A model generated the notes under the pieces. It ran no database searches and was not told the origin of the DNA. It saw nothing but the letters and a program-made list of their open reading frames with translations. From Apostichopus californicus (lineage: Eukaryota; Echinodermata; Holothuroidea; Aspidochirotida; Stichopodidae): DNA of 32,352 bases. The stretch spans positions 1 to 32,352 of the forward strand of contig JAIPMN010002031.1 in the NCBI GenBank assembly GCA_020650975.1, given 5' to 3'. Position 1 is the stretch's first letter, and every line of letters starts with the position of its first letter. The translations under genes and the position numbers were made by a program. Below are positions 22,001 to 28,949 of this stretch, one piece after another.

Positions 22001-25000
22001 CACATCTTTGCACTTGTGTAGCAATTTGCTCAATTTGCGATGTGAGACTAGATAAATTATTTGCTGGTACACCATTAAAAGTATATGTACATATATTATT
22101 GATGTAGTACTATAGATTACTCTTCAACATATTAACAAATTTTTATCTAAACTTTATTGTTGCTACCATGAATCATTAAAAATGAGGAATTATTCTGCAT
22201 TTTTAATGTGTCAAGTACATGCGATAAGTGTACTTATACTAGCAGTTTGATTCTATATAACAATCCCCAACCTCTATTATAAGTAGTGTCAATGTACTAT
22301 ATATATACTAGCTAGATATTAATATCAGGATCCACTCTACTGCTCATCTTTGAAGCCGCCAGAAAAGAGGTTTTCATGTGAAGCAATCAACAGACAAATT
22401 AAAACTCTCCAGATTGGAAATGACATCCGTTTCCCATTGCTCTGATACATACGTAATTACGTATGTATAGTTAATGATGATGATGACATTTTAACCATTT
22501 ACTGTGCTAAGCCATGAAATATTATTTTCATCAAGTCTATTTTCTACTTTCCTTGTTTATGCTTGATAATATCTTCTTTCAGAGGAAGTGCAGTTGGAAC
22601 TGCAAGTAAAATCTGGAAATCTGTAATTTCCCTTCAGTTCATTAAAATACCCTGAGCCGTAACAAGTTAACAACATACTGTATCATAGAGTCCTGTACTG
22701 CAGTGCTACTGTACGTAGAAATACGTGGGTGGTGTGCGACCTACCGTGAACTATCAAAATAAAGACGGTGCATAGACTTTGATGTTTGGTGACCTTGTTG
22801 GTTGTTACGTACAGGAAGTACTATCTCTCCCTACAACACAGTAAACAGAGAGTGTATGTACTGTATGTACGTACTGTACAGTACCATTACTGTGTAATTT
22901 ATAAATCACAGCTTTTACTATAGGTATTAAAACAAAGTTTTGTACTACCGCCAGTACCGTGCACTCCATGCAGGGCCCACTGATGTTATGTACAGTCCTG
23001 TACTTTTACTTTCAGTGACAAGACAGTTGCAAACTGCTACAGTAATTGCATAAATGCAGTTACCACCTTGAGACTGCAATATTGAATACTGTACAGTATG
23101 AACAGATCCGTACAGTTCATATCCAATACATACATTATGTGTAGTGAACTATGACTACGATACTACCACATAGATACTGACATACCGTCCTTTACCTGCA
23201 CACACATGCAACTCTATATTATCCTATAGGTAGTACATACAGTATACTGTATATATCCCATACAGTTCATATCCAATACATACATTATGTGTAGTGAACT
23301 ATGACTACGATACTACCACATAGATACTGACATACCGTCCTTTACCTGCACACACATGCAACTCTATATTATCCTATAGGTAGTACATACAGTATATATA
23401 GTATATATATCCCATACAGTTCATATCTAATGCATACATTGTGTGCAGTGAACTATGACTACGATACTACCACATAGATACTGACATACCGTCCTTTACC
23501 TGCACACTCATGCAACTCTATATTATCCCACACAGTATGTACTGTAGTACATACATAGTATATATATCCGTACATTTCATATCCAATACATACCTTGTGT
23601 GCAGTGAACTATGACTACAATACAATGATACTACCACATAGATACTGACATACCGTCCTTTACCTGCACACTCATGCATCTCTATATTATCCTGTATGTG
23701 ATACATGTCAGTATATACTACATGTATTCACATATATCTGGACTGTAGGTCCCAAGGTTTCTTTAATTGGAAGTTCACGTCAGTGGGTAACATACATGTA
23801 ATGTGTTGGGCAATGTGCAGTATGTGTTGGGCAATGCGCAGGAAGACATATAAACGAGAAGGATGTGGTGAATACTGTACGATACTGAAATATGACAAAA
23901 AAACACACAACACTGGTCTCAAGATGCCGAATGCTTTATAGCGCTTGATTGATTTACTCATTGTTACTGGTGGAGTCATTAGTGGAGACACAAACCAAGC
24001 CACCATCTGTCAGGTTTGGGGATTGAAAACATCAAACAGCTGAACATTCCAGATGGGGTTTACCTAGGGAATCATCCTGTTCATAATATGTGAAATTCAG
24101 TGACTACAGTGTGTAACTAAATAGATGCCCTGTATGAAACGGAAGTTCCTATTGTACATGTTCCTGTAAAGTAGTACTGTCTAATTTGGAAGCTATCATT
24201 GTTTCTTTAATAAAAAAAATTGTTGGACAGTCAGACTACTGATATAGATATTCCATACCAATACATTTTTTTATTTTTTATGAACATGTTATATATTCTT
24301 TGCATGATCATTCTGATACACATAGTTACCGTTGGACATTGGGAATGAACAACCAGGATGACAAGATTCTCAGGTCCTAATTTTGAAATGCAAGGGTGGT
24401 TGGTGGGTGGGGGGGCCCGAGGGGGATCAAGATCTTACTATCTCTCTGGGAGGAAATAAAGCAGACCAATGGCATGTCCACATTGGAGAACAAACCAGTG
24501 GTGGAGTAACGTTGAAATAAAGAGGGTTACGCCCAGAGTGAAACAGTCATGGGGATTGCTTACGAATCAAATATATCATAATAAATAGTATAGCATAGCC
24601 TTTGGACTTGCGCTGGTTTCTGTTTAAATGCAAAAGTGATGAGGTCAAGTAACCGCCCAGAGTTCTCCGGTCATGTGATCCTCCCAGACATTCAAACTAC
24701 ATCATGATTGCCCTTGTTAAAAAGGGGGGGGGGGAGGGGGATCCAACATATATTATACTTAACAATGAAACTGTTGTTATTCTTAATATCCAGAATCATT
24801 CTCTCTTTTTTAAGTTGTCTTTATTAAGCAAGGGATAAAACACTCAAATCGGGAACTAAAGGAAGTTTGGCCCTATTTAAAGTAAATCTTGGCCCCTGTT
24901 TACTGAAATATTATTCTAAAACTGGAACATGAAAGAGGTCTTAACAGGAAACAGCAATCAACAAATCAGGAATCAGCAAACATGTCACAATCAAGAACAT

Positions 25001-28000
25001 GGGCATGTTCCCAAGCATTGATTATATTGTGTGTAAATACAGTACCTCATGGTTAAAGCAGAACGTTAAAGGCATTGAAGACTCGCCCCAAAAGTTAACT
25101 TTCCGTTGCTTGCAAGTAAAGTTTTCTTCTTGTCGCTACAAAATGCAGACAGTAATGAAAAGTGATACCTTGTTATTTTTTTATCTAGACCTCGCTGCTA
25201 TGTACACTGTGCTGTGGGTATTGACCGTAGCTGTTTGTATTGACTGTACACCAGAGTCTAATTACCGACGGTAGCAAGCAGAGTGTGTATTTTCTGGGAT
25301 CGATGGTGGTGTCTAACACTTCTGTTACACCTCATTTGAAACTAGTATCAGATTACCTGCATGAGACGTTTCTCTGTGCACGAGTCTTCACACCTTTAAT
25401 ATTATGAATGCTATTGTAGCAATTTCTCATTAAGAACATTTGTTTGTACATAAGTCGGCAGTCAGGTGCATACAGTGGGCCTGGTACCGAGGAGTAGTAC
25501 TACAATTCGCCATTTAAATATGCCATACTGTGCAACCTAGCTTGATCAATGGTCAGTATGAAACTATCCCTTCAACATGGGCATGTGGCTTTCTCTTCTG
25601 AAAACAAATTCCTTGGTGCAAATAATGGAAAGAAGTTGGGGCTGACCGATGAACATGATCTCGCGCCAGTCATGTTTGCTAACTCCATTTCATTTTACTT
25701 TCAGACAAACTACAGTACGGGCTAATGTGGTCAAACTATTCAGTTGCCAGGTCACTTGAGAGCACTTTGCAAATAGGCAAAGGCAACTACAGTATACTAC
25801 ACACAGTATGCGTCACAGATTCACAGATTGTCATACTACTCTGGTGGCCGGGGTACAGCACCACATTACTGTAGTACATACATAATGTTACACTCAACAT
25901 TGCTGCAACATCGAACTATTACATCGCAGAACAATTCAGCACTAAAATTGATAAAAATGCAACAAATGTCACTCCACTTCTTGATCATGATCTGATTAGG
26001 GCGAGCTATTAATTTTGATCATTCCTTGACTCGAATGCAGATTACCAGATCGAATCTTGAGCATGCTTGCATAAAGTTCACATGTGGTATCGGTAGTATT
26101 GCGCCAATAATTGTTTGCGATGTCTGTATTGGCCGATAATTTGCAATATCGACAACATATCAGTATCAGTAAAATGTAGCCTTGTTGCCGATAATGATAA
26201 ATGCAGTTTGTTAAAACATCAATGGCCAATGCAAAGATTGCATTTTGAGAATCAGTTTACATATCACAATTAGTTGTTAGTATAGCCGGCTAATGGCAGG
26301 ATATAATTTTTTTAAAGAAATTAATAAATGGAAGAAAATGTTTGGTTTTGGTTCTGATAAATACAAGGGGTAGTAAAAGTTCTTCGGTTATCTTATCTGC
26401 ATGAAATCAGTTTTATTCATCGCAGGATGTCATCTTTTAACATTTTTGCTAAGAAATTTGTGGCTCCATTTGACGATAGTTTGTATGTCTTGCAGCCTAC
26501 ACTAGTCTAAGTGTTGAACGGAGTTGATCAAACAGAGTAACAAATCATACAACAGAAGTAACAGGAAGGATAGGCTTGTGTTCCCATCTACCCCCCAAAA
26601 AATGCTAGCACACAGTTTTATGCATGTACTGTACACAACTTGGTGGTGAATGTGATCGTTCAATTTAAAAGAGCTTAGTGTTATAGAATACACACATATT
26701 TTTTTTTACTAATTTACTAACAGGATTCCACAAATGAGAGTTATACAAACTCTGGTTACTGTTTGCGAATTGTGCAAACGATAATTAAATTAAGCAAGAT
26801 GATCATTATATTAATACTTTATATCGGAATATCGGATATCGGCCAAAACCGATACCGGACAACATTTTTAAATCATATCCTGTCCTGTAAGGGGATGTAC
26901 TGAACTGACATTGGAAAGAAAAGAAAATGAAAATGATCATTGTTTATTAAAGGTCTTCATGTTGTTTTGTTAAAGAGATGGTTGCTGCAATTGCTCCTTC
27001 GTCAGTTATCTGTTTCTGTTTATAATGCTACTCACCTTTCACTTCAAAGCATCAATACCTCGGCTGATAATTATATCACTGTTTTCATGGCCTGGCTCAG
27101 TGAACAATATGTACAGCATTGGCAGCATGTTGTCATAACATTTGCTGCCATCAAGTTCTGTATAGTATGCCTTCTAAATATACTTTTACTCCCAAACATG
27201 TCGCAAAATCTCTTTTTTTAAATGCCAAAGCAATCAAGTTCCCTCCTACTGTACTAAGTACTGTTAGGTCACTGCCATTCTTTACAGTCAAGTTTTTCAG
27301 AGTTCCTTATACAAATTTTACTTTCAGCTTTGTCATTTCTCGGCTTACTGTACATGCAATATCAGAATGTACTGCAGAAAGAAGAAAATATTATGATGAA
27401 TAAAACTCACTTTGAAATCTACTTAGTATTAGTAAAACTTTCTTTTCAGCATGGCTGAATTCTTCTTTACGTATTGCAATGCTATAATGAATAAACTCTT
27501 AACTGCAATGTGGTCAGGACTCTAATGGTGTATCAGTACAGTATGTAAATTTAATCACAAACAGAAATTGGCTTACAGTACTCAGAAAAATGAAATCTGA
27601 ATACAAACTTGATGATTGAATCTTACCATATTTGACATTATTCCACATTGACATAAATTTCAACTTGACTTTTTCTGCCTGCTCGTGCCAGTCATCGTCT
27701 TCGTCGTTATCACTTCTTCTGGAATCAATAGTTTGTGATTTGTTATATGATGGTCTTCTCTGAATTAGCTTCATGTCGTTAGCCCTATCACTGGAACTAC
27801 TTCTAAATCTTCGCCTTGCACTTTTACCGATTGTTCTAGACGATCTTTCAACTACTAGACTAGTGCTTTGTCCATCATTTTTATTAGTTAAATTTTGTCT
27901 TTGGGTGTCAGGTGATTCTTCACCAGGGAGCAAGAGTGGTAGATCTTTCTTAACAGTTGCTTCTCGTGGTTGAAAACTTGCATACTGTGGATATAACCCT

Positions 28001-28722
28001 AATTCTGGTACTGTCTGTGAGTGCTGGAATATAGGCTGCACATCACTAGTATAGGCCACTTGAGTTTTAGTCCGGGGAGGCGAAAACCCACTAGGAAGAA
28101 TATGTAAGTTACGATTTTTTATCTTTGGTTCTGACTTCTGTGGAACTTTCCGATTCATTGAACTTGACGATGAAGTTGATGACAATGATAAGGGTGAAAC
28201 AATCCTTGGCTGAGCGGTAAGCCTCTGCCCGGTAGTAGTCTGAACATTTGCTTTGCTTGAATCAGCTAGAATTTGATCCTGTAAGTGAAGTTGACTGGGA
28301 TTTAACGGCAGTTCGTTGTCCTCGGTGACACTAGGCCCAAGTCTGGAAGTAAAATTTGCACTTTGCCCGTCAGTATCTGTTCTCCTTAAAATATCACTCG
28401 ATTGTGACGAATTGCTGTCCCTTCTACTTGCAGATTCAGTACTAACATTACCAACGTTACTGATACTACTTGCAGTTGCACTTGCCCACACTGTAGTTGC
28501 TGGCCTAGTGTTAATTGCATTCACGTTAGTTCTATAGTTTGCAACGTTAGCATTACTACTACTAGGCCTATTGGTACTACTAGTACTAGTGCTCTGTCTA
28601 CTCCGTGTATCTCCAACTGTATCGGGTTTTCTCGAGGTTGAAGAATCCACGTCTATTAAATCCGCAAATGTACGTTTAGTTGCTTTCCACACTTCCGCCA
28701 TAGGAGAATTGAGGAATGCCAT
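815..28722 (-). CDS. ATG4D: ATG4C/D-type autophagy cysteine protease, complete 10-exon gene (999 aa deduced)
   Basis: ATG4 is a cytosolic cysteine protease (peptidase family C54) that cuts ATG8-family proteins (LC3/GABARAP) after their C-terminal Gly for lipidation, and later delipidates them from membranes. Ten exons join with GT-AG sites and matching phases (1,1,1,2,1,2,1,0,0): 28722-27627, 19955-19872, 13671-13450, 12849-12663, 10888-10812, 9549-8766, 3398-3238, 2308-2232, 1818-1699, 1006-815. Seen motifs: WNNVKYGW (360-367), TYRREFPQ with Tyr427, [15 protein letters not shown] with catalytic Cys447, KRAGDWFGP with Trp519, SQDCTVYKQDV (551-561), [11 protein letters not shown] (after ~820), [18 protein letters not shown] with Asp878/His880, [11 protein letters not shown], and terminal SEDFVLLD. 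Human ATG4C and ATG4D are 458 and 474 aa; the excess lies in residues ~1-340 and ~565-815. WNNVKYGW, HFLGRDW and [13 protein letters not shown] favour ATG4D, but invertebrates may have one ancestral C/D gene, so the symbol is tentative. No frameshift or stop is seen. Confidence 0.95.
1007..1698 (-). other. ATG4 intron 9
   Basis: 692 bp, GT-AG in gene orientation. It contains A/T-rich low complexity at about 1030-1215 (homopolymer and TATATA runs) and nothing coding. Confidence 0.9.
1699..1818 (-). CDS. ATG4D: ATG4 exon 9: MDPSC block
   Basis: A 120 nt exon of exactly 40 codons, acceptor CATTCAG|ACTTTC and donor CAGCAG|GTGAAG, phase 0 at both ends, residues 897-936. It reads [20 protein letters not shown], then [20 protein letters not shown]. 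Human ATG4D has [20 protein letters not shown] and VGFYAGDRKEFE. It supplies the last strands of the protease core. Confidence 0.95.
1819..2231 (-). other. ATG4 intron 8 with poly(T)-poly(G) and poly(C) tracts
   Basis: 413 bp. It holds a T-run directly followed by a G-run near 2007-2023 and a C-tract near 2082-2098. No gene is seen. Confidence 0.9.
2232..2308 (-). CDS. ATG4D: ATG4 exon 8: catalytic Asp-His exon
   Basis: A 77 nt exon, acceptor CATTTCAG|ATGAG and donor ATTTGG|GTAAG, residues 871-896: [20 protein letters not shown] then KDFPIW. Asp878 and His880 in LDPHYCQ are the catalytic pair equivalent to Asp278 and His280 of human ATG4B. It is too short to be found by ORF length and rests on the motif plus splice phase (1 in, 0 out). 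Confidence 0.95.
2808..2876 (+). mobile_element. Tiny 5'-truncated LINE-tail insertion with 14 bp target-site duplication
   Basis: TGAGTTGTATCCAG occurs exactly at 2808-2821 and again at 2863-2876. Between them lie 41 bp (2822-2862) starting TTATAAGAAG and ending in a (TTA)n run. Exact flanking repeats plus a simple-repeat tail are the signature of target-primed reverse transcription. The insert resembles the 3' end of the LINE at 5205-5640 (ATTATAAATG followed by TTATCATTATC-type repeats). Confidence 0.65.
2983..3055 (+). repeat. tRNA-like fragment (SINE or tRNA pseudogene)
   Basis: GTGTAGCTCAGTTGGTA is a good internal-promoter A box. GGG-TTGTTAT-CCC could be an anticodon arm (GTT, Asn-like), and GTTAGAATCC is a damaged B box. 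The acceptor stem does not close, so it is not a working tRNA. A related A box (TAGCTCAGTTGG) recurs at 12131-12142. Confidence 0.5.
3238..3398 (-). CDS. ATG4D: ATG4 exon 7: VPVRLGGE / IGGKP block
   Basis: A 161 nt exon, acceptor GTTGCAG|TGACTGG and donor TTTCAAG|GTAAAT, residues 818-870. It encodes [20 protein letters not shown] and [20 protein letters not shown], then GFQ. This is the central β-strand and IGGKP(R/K)HSLYF(I/V)G block typical of ATG4C/D. Ser817 is split across exons 6 and 7 (AG|T). Confidence 0.96.
4098..4222 (-). mobile_element. tRNA-derived SINE, copy 2, near-intact Pol III promoter
   Basis: On the minus strand a 70-odd nt head folds as a tRNA: GCGTCCA/TGGAGGC acceptor with one mismatch; A box TAGCCTAGTGG; anticodon arm CCGC-ATATAAA-GCGG; perfect T arm CCGGG-TTCGAAT-CCCGG with B box GGTTCGAATCC. 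It continues into a non-tRNA body (TGGAAGTTTTTTCACTG ... CTCACTACGATTTCAATTA) ending in (TA)n. The shared body in the copy at 361-480 marks it as a SINE rather than a gene. The predicted anticodon (ATA) is abnormal for a functional tRNA. Confidence 0.8.
5205..5640 (-). mobile_element. 3' end of a non-LTR retrotransposon (CR1/L2-like), frameshifted
   Basis: The minus frame at 5607-5401 reads [20 protein letters not shown] then [15 protein letters not shown]. This is the conserved C-terminal tail of LINE reverse-transcriptase proteins (GxRSFxxAAPxLWNxLP...SxxxFKxxLKTHL). The frame breaks after CFF by one base; the shifted frame continues as [12 protein letters not shown]. After this comes a ~150 bp 3' UTR ending GCGCATTATAAATGTCCATT and a TTATC-type repeat tail at about 5206-5242. 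Everything 5' of the C-terminal tail is missing, so it is a dead copy. Confidence 0.82.
5771..5989 (+). repeat. Interrupted minisatellite of TACTTGTTATAACAA
   Basis: About seven copies of (G)TACTTGTTATAACAA or TACTTGTTATTATAA, each followed by C-rich spacers of variable length, some with 7-12 consecutive C. The core TTGTTATAACAA is a 12 bp perfect palindrome. Non-coding. Confidence 0.75.
7631..7847. mobile_element. Foldback/MITE-like element with ~28 bp inverted ends
   Basis: The left end begins GTGTAAAAGTAAGTTGGCCT and ends GACGTTTCG (7631-7659). The right end (7820-7847) begins CGAACGTCAGGCCAATTTAA and ends TTTTACAC, an imperfect reverse complement. Next to the left arm, minus-strand GATCC-TGCTA-GGATC is a stem followed by GAAACGTC, reminiscent of a hammerhead ribozyme stem II with its GAAA core; the CTGATGA core is not intact (TTTGAAGA). 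Could be a MITE or a fragment of a Penelope-like element. Confidence 0.6.
7979..8702 (-). repeat. Tandem pair of a ~340-373 bp unclassified repeat
   Basis: Copy 1 at 7979-8317 and copy 2 at 8330-8702 share order and most bases (start CCAGAGGGGCG, middle CCTCCTACATGGGAT, end ATAATTTCC). Copy 1 lacks ~35-40 bp around TACAGTCTAAATACTTCCCA present in copy 2. Copy 2 keeps a 123-codon open frame on the minus strand (8673-8302), with [20 protein letters not shown] in the middle. Copy 1 carries a recognisably similar but broken frame. No known domain; probably a remnant of a mobile element. Confidence 0.7.
8766..9549 (-). CDS. ATG4D: ATG4 exon 6: giant acidic disordered insertion in the protease domain
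   Basis: A 784 nt exon, acceptor TTTGCAG|TTTAC and donor TTCCAG|GTAACT, residues 557-816. Only the first residues (YKQDVIDLC) are homologous to other ATG4 proteins. A basic patch TRRRKKL is followed by ~245 residues rich in S, D, E, T, G and N with almost no hydrophobic runs, so probably disordered. It sits between the TVYK strand and the VILVP strand, where ATG4B has a loop of roughly 40 residues and ATG4D a very short one. LIR-like candidates are SEDSFETVL (F662) and SSSFAVV (F618). The length is 1 mod 3: skipping the exon would join ACA-G to TGACTGG and reach a stop within six codons, before the Asp-His pair. Base composition is more GC- and CpG-rich than the surrounding introns or exon 1. 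Confidence 0.9.
9550..10811 (-). other. ATG4 intron 5
   Basis: 1262 bp between the micro-exon 5 and the insertion exon 6. A C-rich patch lies near 9921-9963. I see no gene or recognisable repeat. Confidence 0.9.
10812..10888 (-). CDS. ATG4D: ATG4 exon 5: SQDCT strand
   Basis: A 77 nt micro-exon, acceptor TTTTTCAG|GGTCG and donor TACAG|GTATTA, residues 531-555. It reads [15 protein letters not shown] then [10 protein letters not shown]; joined to exon 6 this gives SQDCTVYKQDV, against human ATG4D SQDCTVYKADV. It is identified from homology plus exact phase agreement: phase 2 from exon 4, phase 1 into exon 6. Confidence 0.93.
11472..11984 (+). repeat. 19 bp minisatellite, ~27 copies
   Basis: Head-to-tail units of CAGATGTTAGGTTACCTCN. 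Variants cluster at the last bases (CTCA, CTCC, CTCT, CACA, TCTCC), with two adjacent GTTACGATACC variants at 11916-11943. In gene orientation each unit reads GAGGTAACCTAACATCTG plus one base, combining a 5' splice-site-like AG|GTAA with a branch-point-like CTAAC. It lies inside intron 4 and does not code. Confidence 0.95.
12122..12657 (+). repeat. Decayed ~115 bp tandem units, tRNA-like at the 5' end
   Basis: About five diverged copies, each with a GACTATGGTGAGGTCACC-like core, then an AACCCTG(C/G)TTT-like word and (in most) AAGCATGGTAACACCTGACA. The first unit is preceded by ACATAGCTCAGTTGG, a tRNA A-box-like word also found at 2987-3000. Possibly an old amplified SINE; alignment is by eye. 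Confidence 0.5.
12663..12849 (-). CDS. ATG4D: ATG4 exon 4: GDWFGP block
   Basis: A 187 nt exon, acceptor CTACATAG|ACTGG and donor ATTAA|GTAAGT, residues 469-529. It reads [40 protein letters not shown] and [20 protein letters not shown]. The human ATG4D equivalents are [32 protein letters not shown] and YGPSLVAHIL. Trp519 corresponds to Trp142 of ATG4B, whose side chain with the regulatory loop covers the active site. The variable ATG4D stretch between RDWTW and HRQI is much shorter here. No other minus-strand ORF in the area accounts for this part of the domain. Confidence 0.93.
12850..13449 (-). other. ATG4 intron 3
   Basis: 600 bp. It contains a C-run followed by an A-run near 12932-12952 and a G-rich stretch at 13028-13086. 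Nothing else is recognised. Confidence 0.9.
13450..13671 (-). CDS. ATG4D: ATG4 exon 3: catalytic cysteine exon
   Basis: A 222 nt exon (phase 1 in and out), acceptor TTTCAG|ACCC and donor CGAG|GTATGG, residues 395-467. It contains [20 protein letters not shown] and [19 protein letters not shown]. The nucleophile is Cys447 (codon 13511-13513) in GWGC, aligned with Cys74 of human ATG4B. Tyr427 sits 20 residues before it, as Tyr54 does in ATG4B. The exon ends at HFLGR; the next exon supplies D-W, giving the family motif HFLxRDW. The short linker [20 protein letters not shown] replaces the variable ATG4C/D linker. Confidence 0.96.
13776..13814. repeat. Perfect 18 bp inverted repeat with 3 nt loop
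   Basis: Arms TAACACAGTACTCTGGGA (13776-13793) and its exact reverse complement (13797-13814) flank ATG. It lies 104 bp from the exon 3 acceptor, inside intron 2. Confidence 0.9.
14766..14783. repeat. 18 bp perfect palindrome
   Basis: GTATACTGTACAGTATAC equals its own reverse complement. It is one of the longer instances of the abundant TACTGTACAGTA word family in the introns. Confidence 0.9.
19872..19955 (-). CDS. ATG4D: ATG4 exon 2
   Basis: An 84 nt exon, acceptor TTCGCAG|GTTGG and donor GAAG|GTAAGAG, phase 1 at both ends. It encodes [20 protein letters not shown] followed by CYHHRPE (residues 367-393). This matches the human ATG4C/D segment W-V-K-T/S-x-T-x-F...LLGKCYxF, the N-terminal strand region that packs on the papain-like core. 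The Gly366 codon is split between exons 1 and 2, and the joined protein reads [13 protein letters not shown]. Confidence 0.93.
20603..20646 (+). repeat. 11 bp tandem repeat, 4 copies
   Basis: Four exact GTCCACTACAG units, preceded by a partial unit (CACTACAG) and followed by a diverged one (CTTCACTAC). Confidence 0.95.
22445..22468. repeat. 24 bp perfect palindrome
   Basis: Centred on ACGTAATTACGT; each of the 12 base pairs outward matches, and the symmetry breaks at 22444/22469. Confidence 0.9.
23111..23720 (+). repeat. ~150-156 bp tandem array, four copies
   Basis: Units begin at 23111, 23261, 23415 and 23571 with TACAGTTCATATCCAATACA or a close variant. All include GAACTATGACTACGATACTA and CATACCGTCCTTTACCTGCA. 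Units 1 and 2 are almost identical; 3 and 4 are more diverged, with differing (TA)n spacers. Non-coding. Confidence 0.95.
25066..25399 (+). mobile_element. MITE copy A with TTAA ends
   Basis: A 334 bp element bounded by TTAA at 25066-25069 and 25396-25399. Inverted ends: AGGCATTGAAGACTCGCC at the left and CGAGTCTTCACACCT at the right. The interior (GTTGCTTGCAAGT, GTCGCTACAAAATGCAGACA, ATTACCGACGGTAGCAAGC) matches copy B at 30242-30608 in reverse orientation. No ORF of note. TTAA flanks hint at a piggyBac-type non-autonomous element, but the ends do not begin CCC/CCY, so the superfamily is open. Confidence 0.75.
26090..26865. repeat. TATCGG-rich transposon-like remnants
   Basis: GTGGTATCGGTAG and TTGGCCGATAA lie near 26094-26137, and ATATCGGATATCGGCC-AAAA-CCGATACCGG near 26831-26858. 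Such CCGATATCGG words with inverted symmetry are common at the ends of hAT-like elements, but no full element could be delimited. Confidence 0.3.
27627..28722 (-). CDS. ATG4D: ATG4 exon 1: disordered N-terminus plus first conserved helix
   Basis: Codes residues 1-365 and one base of Gly366, with donor ATG|GTAAGA at 27627/27626. I chose ATG 28722 ([12 protein letters not shown]) because it has A at -3 and G at +4; the second ATG at 28701 has C at -3. An in-frame TGA lies a few codons upstream of the block. Residues ~25-335 are low-complexity Ser/Thr/Asn/Arg-rich sequence with no recognised domain, including RSSSS and ARRRFR patches. Homology starts at ~345: [12 protein letters not shown] then MWNNVKYG, matching the DEVDKFKAKF...WNNVKYG block of human ATG4D. 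Where mammals have the caspase site DEVD-K, this protein has DEDDDW (340-345). A possible LIR-like F19-A-D-L22 is near the start. The exon is unusually long and uninterrupted compared with the others. Confidence 0.9.
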
Positions 28723-28747
28723 TATTATTGAAATTTTAAATATTTTT

Positions 28748-28924
28748 TTACCGTTCTTCCATTGCAAAAAGTCTCAGGTCGTGTCGCGTCAGCTGATATT
28801 TTGTCACGGGTTTCGTCATTGAATCGGTGAATTGTTTGCCGAGTTTCTCACAGTCACACTGCAATTGTGGTGAGTAATCTGAAAGGCTGAAGCTTATTTG
28901 TTTTGCTGCAAGAAGGAAGTACAT
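28748..28924 (-). other. Possible upstream ORF (58 codons) in the ATG4 leader
   Basis: ATG at 28924, stop TAA at 28750-28748, 25 nt before the chosen ATG4 start and in a different frame. It ends TRHDLRLFAMEER and contains a second short ATG-GAA-GAA-CGG-TAA reading at its end. No homology is recognised. If the transcript starts upstream of 28924 this would be a long uORF; otherwise it is chance. An alternative splice donor (ACG|GTAAAA) sits at its end. Confidence 0.3.
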
Positions 28925-28949
28925 AAGTCTCACACAAAACTGTAACTGA

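Larger units (their letters stand above)
19956..27626 (-). other. ATG4 intron 1
   Basis: 7671 bp, the largest intron. Contents: 11 bp tandem (20603-20646), 24 bp palindrome (22445-22468), 150 bp tandem array (23111-23720), G-rich tracts (24391-24430, 24723-24739), MITE copy A (25066-25399) and TATCGG-rich remnants (26090-26865). Frequent TACTGTACAGTA words. No coding exon beyond exon 2 is seen. Confidence 0.88.

Noticed and set aside
28701-28703. Second ATG as the ATG4 start
   Set aside because: C at -3 is a weaker context than the upstream in-frame ATG at 28722 (A at -3, G at +4). It remains possible if transcription starts between them.
27773-28822. Plus-strand open frames across exon 1
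   Set aside because: Antisense shadows of the Ser-rich exon 1, leucine-rich because Ser/Asp/Glu codons were read in reverse.
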